A stretch of DNA of 11,654 nucleotides from Spirochaetota bacterium (GTDB lineage Bacteria; Spirochaetota; JAGLSM01). The stretch is taken from assembly GCA_023135745.1 (NCBI GenBank), contig JAGLSM010000025.1, positions 1 to 11,654 of the forward strand, in the 5' to 3' direction. Shown here piece by piece: positions 1 through 7,776 of the stretch. Both the position numbers and the translations under genes were made by a program. The first letter of the stretch is position 1. Each line of letters begins with the position of its first letter. The notes under the pieces were generated by a model. It searched no databases, had not been told where the DNA came from, and was given only the letters and a program-made list of their open reading frames with translations.

Positions 1-1292
1 TTGGAGCCCAGTGGGGAGACGAAGGAAAAGCAAAAATAATAGATTACCTCTGCAATGACGCAAAATACATTGTCCGTTATCAGGGAGGAGCAAATGCCGG
101 ACATACAGTACTGGTCGGTAAAGAAAAATTCGTATTTCACCTCGTACCTTCAGGGATTCTCCACCCTGATAAAATGTGTCTTATAGGTGCCGGTCTGGTA
201 GTTGATCCTTTTGCCCTGTTAGAAGAAATTGACAGTATAGAAAAAAGAGGAATATCAACAAAAGGCAGAATAAAAATAAGCGGGAATACCCATGTAATTC
301 TTCCCTATCATAAAATCATGGACATATGCATGGAGCAGGAGCTCGGTAGTGAAAAAATAGGAACTACAGGACGGGGGATAGGACCCGCTTACCTCCAGAA
401 AGCAGAAAGAACGGGCATTCGGATAAATGATATCATACTGGGAGGTTTTGAAGAAAAAATAAGAACCCAAGTAAAGAAACTCAACTTCATGCTTGAAAAC
501 TATTACATTACCAAACCTTTCGAAATCTTTAAACAGTATTACACAGGAAACACTGTCGACGCCGATAAAATAATTGATGAATGCAACAGTATTAAAGATA
601 AACTCAAGGAATTGGCTGATGATGTATATCTGATAGTAAAAAATGCGATAATAAACAAGGAAAAGGTCTTATGTGAAGGTGCTCAAGGCACTGGTCTTGA
701 TGTTGATTTTGGAACATATCCATTTGTAACATCTTCCAATCCTATAGCGGGAGGCGCCTGTACAGGAATTGGAATCGGACCAACAAAAATAGAAAATGTT
801 TACGGGATTTTCAAATCGTATATTACCAGAGTTGGATCAGGACCATTCCCGACAGAACTTGACAACGAAGAAGGAGAAACCCTTCGTAAGATAGGAAATG
901 AATTTGGAGCAACTACAGGACGGCCCAGAAGGTGCGGATGGTTTGACGGAGTCTTTGGAAAATATGCTTGCTGGATAAACGGACTAACTCATCTGGTTAT
1001 TACAAAACTGGATGTGCTTGATACTTTCGAAGAAATAAAATTCTGCACAGGCTATGAGATAGACAGGGAAATTCATAAAGATTTTACAACACATATTTCA
1101 TCTCTTAAAAAGGTAAAACCTGTCTACAAAACTTTCCCCGGTTGGCAGGAAAATACTTCTAAAATTTCAACATTTAGTGAACTTCCCGAAAACGCGAAGA
1201 AATACCTTAATTTTATGGAAGACTATCTTGAAACACCCATATACATTGTTTCAACCGGCCCTGAAAGGGACGCTACTATCATAAAGGATTAG
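1..1292 (+). CDS. purA: Adenylosuccinate synthetase, 5' end missing
   Basis: PurA makes adenylosuccinate from IMP, aspartate and GTP, the first committed step from IMP to AMP, in the cytosol. The reading frame is open from the window edge (first whole codon at 3) to TAG at 1290-1292, giving 429 visible residues; family members are about 425-440, so only some 8-12 residues are missing. Visible signatures are the N-terminal QWGDEGK loop (bases 9-29; its Asp is the catalytic base), GANAGHT with the catalytic His at 102-104, the GTTGRGIGP segment near 361-390, and TTGRPRRCGWFD near 910-950, followed by the C-terminal STGPERD. The usual GDEGKGK loop reads GDEGKAK here (GCA at 30-32). The gene converges on a small leftward ORF 24 bp away. 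Identification is by motif and is very secure; an internal ATG at 174 is not the start because conserved sequence lies before it. Confidence 0.98.
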   Translation, partial: GAQWGDEGKAKIIDYLCNDAKYIVRYQGGANAGHTVLVGKEKFVFHLVPSGILHPDKMCLIGAGLVVDPFALLEEIDSIEKRGISTKGRIKISGNTHVILPYHKIMDICMEQELGSEKIGTTGRGIGPAYLQKAERTGIRINDIILGGFEEKIRTQVKKLNFMLENYYITKPFEIFKQYYTGNTVDADKIIDECNSIKDKLKELADDVYLIVKNAIINKEKVLCEGAQGTGLDVDFGTYPFVTSSNPIAGGACTGIGIGPTKIENVYGIFKSYITRVGSGPFPTELDNEEGETLRKIGNEFGATTGRPRRCGWFDGVFGKYACWINGLTHLVITKLDVLDTFEEIKFCTGYEIDREIHKDFTTHISSLKKVKPVYKTFPGWQENTSKISTFSELPENAKKYLNFMEDYLETPIYIVSTGPERDATIIKD

Positions 1293-1316
1293 AAAATTAA
1301 AAGTTAGGATTAAGGA

Positions 1317-1463
1317 TTAGCCGAACCGTCTGCTGTACAAATTATTATCTTTAATGTTATATATTCTCACAAGCCTGGACGGCACAGGACCCCTACCGTG
1401 CTCTTTTAGTGCTTTTTTCTTAAGAATAAGGTTTAATAATTTAAGACGTTCAGATTTATTCAT
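1317..1463 (-). CDS. Small basic hypothetical protein, 48 aa
   Basis: This ORF was found by reading the minus strand between purA and fabF. It starts with ATG at 1463-1461 and ends with TAA at 1319-1317. A GGAGGG ribosome binding site sits 5 nt before the ATG (CCCTCC at 1470-1475 on the plus strand), the strongest Shine-Dalgarno in the window. The product begins MNKSERLKLLNLILKKKALK, a Lys/Leu-rich amphipathic helix, continues through EHGRGPVPSRLVRIYNI and ends LYSRRFG; it is strongly basic, with no signal peptide, membrane segment or Cys pair. It lies 81 nt downstream of fabF on the same strand and may be co-transcribed, and it converges with purA. I do not recognise the family. The basic composition would suit nucleic-acid or ribosome binding, but that is a guess. 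It could be a chance ORF; the ribosome binding site argues against it. Confidence 0.6.
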   Translation of the reverse strand: MNKSERLKLLNLILKKKALKEHGRGPVPSRLVRIYNIKDNNLYSRRFG

Positions 1464-1544
1464 TGATACCCTCCATTTAAGCTCAGCGCCTTCAATTAAG
1501 TATCGGAATAAAAAAAAAATTACTTGATAGAGAGAAAATTCAAA

Positions 1545-2798
1545 TCAGTCTTTTATTTTACCAAGAATAATAGCTGTATTATGGCCCCCAAAACCAAAGG
1601 CATTACATAGAGCATTTCTAACTTCACGTTTCTTCATCCCGGATTCACAGAGATCAAGATCACATAAAGGATCCTTCTCGGATATATTAATAGAAGGGTG
1701 TATCAATCCGGTTTCTACGGATTTCGCGGCACAAGCTACTCCCAATGCTCCTGCTCCGCCTAAAAGATGTCCCACAAGAGATTTTGTAGCGCTAAGGGTA
1801 AGTTTTGGTGCATATTCCTTGAACACCGTCTTTACAGCGTTTATTTCAGCCAAATCACCTAAGTGGGTAGATGTAGCATGGGCGTTAATATAGTCAATTT
1901 CATCATAATTAAGACCGCTTTTTGTAAGAGCCCGGGTCATTGCCCTTGCCGCTCCTTCACCTTCAGGATGAGGCGCTGTCATATGATGCCCATCAGCGGT
2001 AGCAGCAAATGAGAGTATCTCAGCATATATTTTAGCTCCACGTTTTCTTGCGTGAGACAGTTCTTCAAGAATAAGTATCGCAGCTCCTTCAGCAATAACA
2101 AAACCGTCTCTGTTGGCATCAAACGGCCTTGACGCAGTTTTAGGATCGTCATTACGTGTTGATAGAGCTCTTGCAACTGCGAAACCGGAAAGAGAAATAG
2201 GTGTAATAGCTGCTTCAGTGCCTCCTGAGAAAATAACATCTGCATCCCCGGATTTAATATGTCTGTACGCAACACCAATAGCATTTGTACCGGTAGCGCA
2301 TGCACTTGTAACGGCAAAATTAGGGCCTCTTAAACCCATTAAAATTGAAATTTGTCCGGCAGCCATGTCAATAGTTACCATAGGTACAAGAAACGGATAT
2401 ACCTTTGATGGACCCTTTTCCAGAATAACCTGTTTTTGATCTTCTATGAATCTTAATCCGCCAATACCAGACCCGATTATTGCGCCGACTTCGTCCCTGT
2501 CACATTTATCCAAATCAAGACCGGAGTCCGCCAGGGCTTCCTGGCTGGCCGTATATGCAAATTGAATAAAACGGTCCATTCGCCGCGCAACCTTTTTATT
2601 CATATAATTTATTGGATCATATTCAGTTATCTCTCCGGCAAATCTCACGGCATACTGACTGGTATCAAAAAGGGTAATCGGCCTTACTCCGCTTTTTCCT
2701 TTAAGAGCATTTCCCCAAAAATCTGTAAAGTTAAGTCCAATTGGAGTAACCGCACCTATACCTGTAACTACAACTCTGCGTTCATTATTAGTATTCAT
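1545..2798 (-). CDS. fabF: 3-oxoacyl-[ACP] synthase II
   Basis: FabF condenses malonyl-ACP with an acyl-ACP to extend fatty acids, in the cytosolic type II pathway. The 417-residue product is close to the usual 410-415. The N-terminus RRVVVTGIGAVTPIG is typical. The condensing-enzyme triad is complete: nucleophile Cys167 in TSACATG, His307 in NAHATSTHLGD, and His344 in KSLVGHLLGGAGA with Lys339 just before it. The C-terminal FGFGGHN (401-407) supplies the gating Phe. NAHATST replaces the NAHGTST of E. coli, a conservative change. No acpP, fabG or fabD lies beside it, so it is outside a fab cluster; the 48-aa ORF follows it. The start is at the family-typical position but has no recognisable Shine-Dalgarno. 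A TATAAT-like hexamer at 2814-2809 lies only 11 nt before the ATG, so a very short or absent leader is possible. Confidence 0.97.
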   Translation of the reverse strand: MNTNNERRVVVTGIGAVTPIGLNFTDFWGNALKGKSGVRPITLFDTSQYAVRFAGEITEYDPINYMNKKVARRMDRFIQFAYTASQEALADSGLDLDKCDRDEVGAIIGSGIGGLRFIEDQKQVILEKGPSKVYPFLVPMVTIDMAAGQISILMGLRGPNFAVTSACATGTNAIGVAYRHIKSGDADVIFSGGTEAAITPISLSGFAVARALSTRNDDPKTASRPFDANRDGFVIAEGAAILILEELSHARKRGAKIYAEILSFAATADGHHMTAPHPEGEGAARAMTRALTKSGLNYDEIDYINAHATSTHLGDLAEINAVKTVFKEYAPKLTLSATKSLVGHLLGGAGALGVACAAKSVETGLIHPSINISEKDPLCDLDLCESGMKKREVRNALCNAFGFGGHNTAIILGKIKD

Positions 2799-2857
2799 AT
2801 TAACTATTATTATAATAAAAATTGATTCAATAAGCTATATTTAAAATAGATTTTAAT

Positions 2858-2904
2858 TATGAGATTTATGCCCCGATTGATTACATCGGGGCATAAATCT
2901 CATA
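2858..2904. repeat. Perfect 20-bp palindrome upstream of fabF
   Basis: A 20-bp perfect stem, with left arm core ATGAGATTTATGCCCCGAT (2859-2877) and its exact complement at 2885-2903, encloses a 7-nt loop TGATTAC; one extra T-A pair extends it on the outside. It starts 59 bp upstream of the fabF ATG and ends 24 bp before the inverted-repeat element. Neither strand shows the uninterrupted T-tract expected of an intrinsic terminator. It could be a terminator working without a U-tract, a regulator binding site, or an mRNA leader structure if the fabF promoter lies beyond it. Confidence 0.85.
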
Positions 2905-2929
2905 TAGGTATAACATATTTGTAAGAGTA

Positions 2930-3072
2930 TTGCATAACCTTAGTTTTTTTGAAAATGAAACTCGTATTAAATTTGTTACATTAAGAAAATCTTGTTTGTG
3001 ATAAAATTTATTTGATAATTGAAAATTTATTTACTCAAACAGTCATTATTCAAAAAAACTAAGGTTATGCAA
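2930..3072. mobile_element. MITE-like inverted-repeat element, copy 1
   Basis: The ends are a perfect 24-bp inverted repeat: the left arm 2930-2953 begins TTGCATAACCTTAG, and the right arm 3049-3072 is its exact complement, ending CTAAGGTTATGCAA. The 95 bp between them are AT-rich and contain no ORF of note. The element is related to those at 6782 and 11588: it shares the end sequence TTGCAYAACCT, a left-internal AACTCGTATTAAATT block (about 2959-2973) and a right-internal CTCAAACAG block (about 3034-3042). This is the most diverged copy, yet its arms match each other perfectly. No target duplication is evident at the ends. It has no transposase, so it is a non-autonomous element or a dispersed palindromic repeat. 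Confidence 0.8.
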
Positions 3073-3120
3073 CTTATTGAATTATGATAGCATTAAAACT
3101 CATTAGATATGGAGATGGAA

Positions 3121-3702
3121 ATGGGAAATAAAAATTGGGATAATGACTACTATACAAAAAAAGCAAAAGCAGAAAACTATAATGCAAGATCAGTCTACAA
3201 ACTAATTGAAATAGACAAAAAGTTTTCGCTTTTTAACAAAAAAAATATATATGTACTAGACCTTGGATGCGCACCCGGATCATGGCTCCAATATGCTGTT
3301 AAAAAGACAAAACCTTCCGGACATATTACAGGTATTGATTTAACCGCATGCCAGGTAGAAGGAGCTTCAACAATAAAGGGAGATATAAACAACATTGACA
3401 CCCTGGAACTTAATACCAAATTCGACATTGTTATGAGTGATATGGCGCCGCAAACCTCAGGGCATAAATTTACAGACAGTCAGATGTCACTGGAGCTCGC
3501 AAGAACCGCGTGGGAAAAAACAAAAGAAGTTCTTAAAGCAGGTGGTAGTTTTATATGTAAAATTTTTCAGGGGGAAGACAGTAATCTATTATTTAAAGAA
3601 ATTAAACCTTCTTTTAAACAGCTTTCACGGTTTAAACCCCAAACATCCAGAGACATAAGCAACGAGATATTTTTTATTGGAAAAGATTTTATCAAAACTT
3701 AA
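3121..3702 (+). CDS. rlmE: 23S rRNA (uridine-2552 2'-O) methyltransferase
   Basis: RlmE (RrmJ/FtsJ) uses S-adenosylmethionine to methylate the 2'-OH of U2552 in the A-loop of 23S rRNA, late in 50S assembly. The 193-residue product (E. coli has 209) shows the SAM motif DLGCAPGSW and the full K-D-K-E catalytic tetrad: Lys27 (SVYKL), Asp107 (SDMAPQTSGH), Lys147 (FICKIF) and Glu182 (SNEIFF). Three in-frame ATGs lie at 3109, 3115 and 3121. I chose 3121 because GGAG at 3111-3114 is a well-placed ribosome binding site for it, whereas 3109 has none; the longer form would add MEME. The start is only 48 bp from the end of the inverted-repeat element, so its promoter must lie in or against that element. 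It overlaps the convergent TPR gene by 4 bp. There is no ftsH neighbour. Confidence 0.95.
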   Translation: MGNKNWDNDYYTKKAKAENYNARSVYKLIEIDKKFSLFNKKNIYVLDLGCAPGSWLQYAVKKTKPSGHITGIDLTACQVEGASTIKGDINNIDTLELNTKFDIVMSDMAPQTSGHKFTDSQMSLELARTAWEKTKEVLKAGGSFICKIFQGEDSNLLFKEIKPSFKQLSRFKPQTSRDISNEIFFIGKDFIKT

Positions 3703-6632
3703 TAAGTCTCATAATAAAGGGTTTTTGCAATATTAAACTTCCTCTGCTCCGGAGCAATTGCCATAGCTTTACGTTTAACATCCCTTCGCAGAATATATTT
3801 CAAATTATATTTTGGATACTGAGCCCCCAGCTGACCCACTTTCTCTGACAACTCCCTTGCCTTCCAAAAAGAAAGAAGGGCTTTCTTTTCCCAGTTAATA
3901 TTTTTTGTTATTTGATATTTACGCTCAAAAGCTATTCCAATGTTATTATAAGCGTATGAAAGATTCCCATAAACATTTTTATGCCGTTTTTTATATGGAA
4001 CAACTTTATGAATCTTTTTTGTAATTACTTTGTAATATTCTATAACCTTTGAATACTCTGCAATTGCAAGCTCTGTTTTCTTCAAATGAAGATAAGCGTT
4101 ACCCATAACAAAAGAAGCCACAGGGTGGAACGGATTTTTATCGTATACATTCTTCCACTTAATCAGCGCTGTTTCAACCATTCCCTTTCTGTAATAAAGC
4201 CATCCCAAATTATAAAAAAACTTCATATTCGAGAAATCTTTTGGTAAATTTTTCTCAGCCATTTCATAGTTCCAACGAGCCTGATCATAATTACTGTCCT
4301 GAAGATTTAAGTCTCCACCTACACCCGGAGCAAGCCGTTCATAGTATATATCTCCACGATTTATGTACGGTTTATAATAACGGGGCTCAATTTCTATCGC
4401 CTTTTTAAAGGATTCCATAGCAAGAGCAGTATTAGGCTCAGGAAGCAGCATATATATTTCACCCAGTTCATTATGATAAACAGGATTATTCTTTGAATAC
4501 TTAATGCTGTAATGAAGGTTTTCAATTGCAGGATTATAATTCTCAATGTGCCTGAAAAATTTAGCCGCGTAAAATCTTGCGGTATCATTTTTTTTATCAG
4601 CTGCTATAATCCTTTTTAAGATCCTGCTCGACTTATTCCACATATTTTTTTTCTGATAGTATCCGGCAAGTTCAGTTAAAACTTCTGAATGATAGGCATT
4701 CTTCTTAATCGCAAGAATCTGCTTAAACTTTTCTTTAACCAGTTTTAATTCATCCATTCTGATGTGAGATAATAATACCTTGAATTGTCCGTTTAAATTT
4801 TCCCATGATCTGTGTATTATTTTATTATATATTCTGTTTGCTTTTTTATAATATACAGACTCTTTCTTTTTATCCCCAAGAAACATATATAAATCACCAA
4901 GACTCTCAAACACCTTTATATTACCCGGGTATCTCGACAATAACTGCCTGTAAATATTCTGGGCCTTATCAAATTTTTCGTATTGAGTATATGTTTCTAC
5001 AAGATTAATTGTTGTATCAAAATCACCCGGCTCCAATTTCAGCCCGTCGTTAAATTTCTTTATAGACCTGTCATACTCCTTCTGCTTCCTGTATTCCAAT
5101 CCGTATTCGTTATACCATTTCAGTTTTTTACCTATCTTAACCTCACCTTTTCTGAAATTATCCTCAGCTTCCGAATACATTCCGGTATTAATCTTTTTTA
5201 TACCGCGGACAAAAAAATCTCTTCCTTCAACCTGAGGTTCAATAAAACTCTTGTATATCAAAAAACCTAACAGGCCTACAACAAAAACCAAAACTGCAAC
5301 CTTTATAAGGGGAAGAAAACTTTCTTTTATATATGAAGGACGTTTACGCCTTTCAACGCCCTCGATGAATACTTCTTCCTCGACACCAGTCTCTGCTAAA
5401 TCAATACCAAGGATATTCTCTAAATATGACTGTATCTCATCGGTGCTTTTATTAGCCAGAAGCATTCTTACAAACGTGTTTAACTGGGGTTTTGATATTG
5501 TTTCATCAATAATTGTACGTCTTGCTACATCCTGCAGTTTCGGAGTCAGTGTAAGTATCTTGTTTTGTATCTTGATTAAATCATTATCTGAAAGTTCAAG
5601 TTCAGCTTCATCAGAAGCCGTTTCAACGGACCCTATATCCTGCATCGGCTGTGACGCATCATCTAAAACAGCTGCGGGAAGAGATTCACCGGCAAGTTGT
5701 GAATCAAAATCTTCATCCCCGGAAAATAATGCATCACCATTGTCCGGTGAAGCAGTCTCAGTTACGGCAGTCTCCTCGCCTACGCCTGCCCCTAATATTG
5801 AGTCAAGATCCATACCTTGATCAGGAACTGCAGAGGATGTTTCATCCTGATGAACAAATTCTTTTTGTGTTTCAGAAGGCTCATCAGGTAAACCAAGAAG
5901 CGCGTCCAGATCTGTATCAGTTTGAGGCGGCACCGATAGTTCAGGAACAGTCTCTTCGGATGTCAGGGTATCACTCTGCGATGGAACCGGCTCTTCAGGA
6001 GGAGCAGAAAGTATAGAATCCAAATCAAGATCTGCTGCTTCAGAAGACGGCATTGTTCCGCCGGTATCTGACACAACATCATCTCCGGCGCTATCTTCTG
6101 TTGGAGATTTTAGTAACTCATCAAGATCCAGATCTCCTGCCTCTAAATCAGCAGAAGGTTCAGGAGTTAACTCCTGTGTTTCAGCGGTAAGAACTTCCTG
6201 AGGCAAAGCTTCTTCCCGGGGTTCATCTACATTGGTTTCAAGTTCCTTGAGGAAATCAGACATATCTTCTGATGCTTCGGGTGCCGGCTGATCAACTACC
6301 TCTTCAGAAATCTCTGTTTGCTGTTGAGGTTCTTCATCGGGGGTATATCCAAGATCCAGAGATTCCGATTCAAGACCACCCGTCGCCCCCATAGGTTCAC
6401 TGTCAAGTTCCTTGAGCATATCGTCAATATTAAAATCATCAGGACTAGCTGACTTGGGTTTAGAGATATTTTCTTCAGGATCTATTTCGGGTAACACATC
6501 TGAAGCGTCCTCTTCAAACACAGGCATATCTCCCATAGGAGGCACAGACCCAAGTTCATATCCAAGGCCGGCAAATATCTCATCATATCTTTTAAAATCA
6601 CCACTGCCGAATTTAGGCACAAAAATCCCCAT
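3699..6632 (-). CDS. Membrane-anchored TPR protein with acidic repeat-rich N-terminal region
   Basis: The 977-residue protein has three parts. Residues 1-345 are very acidic and low in complexity, opening with a compact MGIFVPKFGSGDFKRYDE and carrying a recurring D-L-D-x-(L/I)-L motif around 66-77, 123-132, 167-174, 201-208, 239-246 and 273-280, each embedded in Glu/Pro/Ser linkers. Residues 346-415 look like a small helical domain (LSDNDLIKIQNKILTLTP onward). A basic stretch RRKR (428-431) precedes one membrane segment at about 439-461, so residues 1-438 are predicted cytosolic and 462-977 external or periplasmic. The C-terminal part holds many TPR-like helical pairs, for example about 484-535, 537-570, 573-600, 718-752 and 803-865. 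No enzyme motif is seen. Such a topology fits a scaffold linking cytosolic and periplasmic partners. If the host is a spirochaete, a flagellar collar protein of the FlcA type is one candidate, unproven. A clear Shine-Dalgarno is lacking. Confidence 0.93.
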   Translation of the reverse strand: MGIFVPKFGSGDFKRYDEIFAGLGYELGSVPPMGDMPVFEEDASDVLPEIDPEENISKPKSASPDDFNIDDMLKELDSEPMGATGGLESESLDLGYTPDEEPQQQTEISEEVVDQPAPEASEDMSDFLKELETNVDEPREEALPQEVLTAETQELTPEPSADLEAGDLDLDELLKSPTEDSAGDDVVSDTGGTMPSSEAADLDLDSILSAPPEEPVPSQSDTLTSEETVPELSVPPQTDTDLDALLGLPDEPSETQKEFVHQDETSSAVPDQGMDLDSILGAGVGEETAVTETASPDNGDALFSGDEDFDSQLAGESLPAAVLDDASQPMQDIGSVETASDEAELELSDNDLIKIQNKILTLTPKLQDVARRTIIDETISKPQLNTFVRMLLANKSTDEIQSYLENILGIDLAETGVEEEVFIEGVERRKRPSYIKESFLPLIKVAVLVFVVGLLGFLIYKSFIEPQVEGRDFFVRGIKKINTGMYSEAEDNFRKGEVKIGKKLKWYNEYGLEYRKQKEYDRSIKKFNDGLKLEPGDFDTTINLVETYTQYEKFDKAQNIYRQLLSRYPGNIKVFESLGDLYMFLGDKKKESVYYKKANRIYNKIIHRSWENLNGQFKVLLSHIRMDELKLVKEKFKQILAIKKNAYHSEVLTELAGYYQKKNMWNKSSRILKRIIAADKKNDTARFYAAKFFRHIENYNPAIENLHYSIKYSKNNPVYHNELGEIYMLLPEPNTALAMESFKKAIEIEPRYYKPYINRGDIYYERLAPGVGGDLNLQDSNYDQARWNYEMAEKNLPKDFSNMKFFYNLGWLYYRKGMVETALIKWKNVYDKNPFHPVASFVMGNAYLHLKKTELAIAEYSKVIEYYKVITKKIHKVVPYKKRHKNVYGNLSYAYNNIGIAFERKYQITKNINWEKKALLSFWKARELSEKVGQLGAQYPKYNLKYILRRDVKRKAMAIAPEQRKFNIAKTLYYETY

Positions 6633-6690
6633 AAATTTTATCTATTCCTATAAATTAACGGAAAAAAAAGCTTTATTCATTATATATATT

Positions 6691-6725
6691 TAGATGATTT
6701 TGTGCTTGCAGCACAAAATCATCTA
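6691..6725. repeat. Perfect 16-bp palindrome upstream of the TPR gene
   Basis: The left arm TAGATGATTTTGTGCT (6691-6706) is followed by a 3-nt loop TGC and its exact complement at 6710-6725. It begins 58 bp upstream of the TPR-gene ATG and ends 56 bp before the second inverted-repeat element. Neither side has a clean T-tract. The sequence differs from the palindrome before fabF, but placement and shape are the same. Confidence 0.85.
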
Positions 6726-6781
6726 TTTGTAAAAATAGCTTTATAGACCGGATATTTTTAATAAAAACTATCTTGCGGGGG

Positions 6782-6925
6782 TGTTGCACAACCTAATTTT
6801 TTAAAAACACGAACTCGCATTGAATTAATAAGCAAAAGATGCGGTTATGCAGATGTAAATTTGTTCAAAAATCAGTGTTTTTTTGCTCAAACAGCGTATT
6901 TTTTAAAAAATCAGGTTGTGCAACA
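6782..6925. mobile_element. MITE-like inverted-repeat element, copy 2
   Basis: The 144-bp element has 26-bp terminal inverted repeats with one mismatch: left arm 6782-6807 begins TGTTGCACAACCTAATTTTT, and right arm 6900-6925 ends TCAGGTTGTGCAACA. The interior holds the AACTCGCATTGAATTAATA block near the left end (6812-6830), AGATGCGGTTATGC in the middle, and GCTCAAACAG near the right end (6885-6894). The left 66 bp closely match the partial copy at 11588, so these two are recent relatives, while copy 1 is diverged. No coding capacity and no obvious target duplication are seen. It lies between the divergent TPR and CBM48 genes. Confidence 0.85.
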
Positions 6926-7056
6926 AATACTATTCCATGTAAAACTTTGTTTGTTCGGTTGTACAATCTTCATAGTATAGCCCTAAAGGAATTTAAGTTT
7001 CTGACCGTTACTTAGAAAAATGAATCTGTTTATTAAAACTTTATTGAAGGCAGAAT

Positions 7057-7713
7057 GTGATTAAAAAACTTTATCTGGTTGTGCTATTTTTAACTCTTTC
7101 ATGGGGAAACTATGCCGGAATTGAAAAACTCAGTAAAGGCCCTATTGTTGTAGATGGAGGAGTAATTTTTCGGCACTTTTCTCCAAATGCTTCTTCAGTT
7201 TATATAGCAGGAGATTTTAACAACTGGACTCCAAATATAAAACTTAACAAAATATCCGCTGAAGGCGGTTTCCAGGTTTTTGTTCCGCTGCTGCTGAAAG
7301 AAAAAAAATACCGCTATAAATTAATTGTCGATGGCATCTGGCAGAAGGATCCCGCTAATTCATTATCAGAATATGATCTTTCCGGAGATGATGTATCATA
7401 CTTTATTGTCCCAAAGCTGATGATACATTATGGAATTAATCCAATGAAAGTCGGGAAAAATTTATTCCGGTTTAATTATAAAAACAGCCATGCGGCAACA
7501 GTATACCTTGTCGGATCATTTAACAATTTTAACCCATATGATATACAAATGAAAAAAGACATAAACGGGATATGGTCATGTCAGGTTCAGGTTTTTCCCG
7601 GAAAACAGTATTACAATTTCATCGTTGACGGAAACTGGGTAATCGATCCTTCCAGGATAAAAAATGTCCATAACCGTTTTGGACGGAAATTTTCAATATT
7701 TACAGCAGAATAA
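7057..7713 (+). CDS. Secreted protein with two CBM48 (AMPK/GlgB-type) glycogen-binding modules
   Basis: The start is GTG at 7057 with GAAGG at 7046-7050 as ribosome binding site; the ATG two bases earlier is followed at once by TGA. Residues 1-20 form a signal peptide-like segment (KK, then LYLVVLFLTLSW), so the protein is probably exported. Two E-set/CBM48 modules follow: about 36-117 with AGDFNNW (51-57) and YRYKLIVDGIWQKDP (85-99), and about 136-215 with VGSFNNFNP (152-160) and YYNFIVDGNWVIDP (185-198). This fold binds glycogen or other alpha-glucans in AMPK-beta and sits at the front of branching enzymes. The second module has Phe where the first has the usual Trp of NNW. There is no catalytic domain, so the role is binding or purely structural. 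The gene is monocistronic here and faces a hairpin and the DUF2723 pair. The fold is secure; the ligand is not. Confidence 0.93.
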   Translation: MIKKLYLVVLFLTLSWGNYAGIEKLSKGPIVVDGGVIFRHFSPNASSVYIAGDFNNWTPNIKLNKISAEGGFQVFVPLLLKEKKYRYKLIVDGIWQKDPANSLSEYDLSGDDVSYFIVPKLMIHYGINPMKVGKNLFRFNYKNSHAATVYLVGSFNNFNPYDIQMKKDINGIWSCQVQVFPGKQYYNFIVDGNWVIDPSRIKNVHNRFGRKFSIFTAE

Positions 7714-7776
7714 TGAATGTGCCGCTGCACTCCTGCTATTGAATGTTTTTCTCATTACATAAAAAATAATTTGACC

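Noticed and set aside
1979..2439. Overlapping open frames within fabF on both strands
   Set aside because: They are shadows of the well-conserved fabF frame, with no recognisable product.
2858..2904. Standard intrinsic terminator
   Set aside because: The stem is excellent, but neither strand has a T-tract after it and it lies between divergent gene starts, so termination cannot be claimed.
5251..5820. Long rightward open frame rich in Ser
   Set aside because: It is the antisense of the acidic, biased region of the TPR protein; low-complexity coding sequence produces such frames, and no ribosome binding site or family resemblance was seen.
6782..6925. Remnant of a full insertion sequence
   Set aside because: The space between the ends is under 100 bp and carries no transposase fragment; two complete copies have nearly the same length, so it is a defined short element, not a random deletion.
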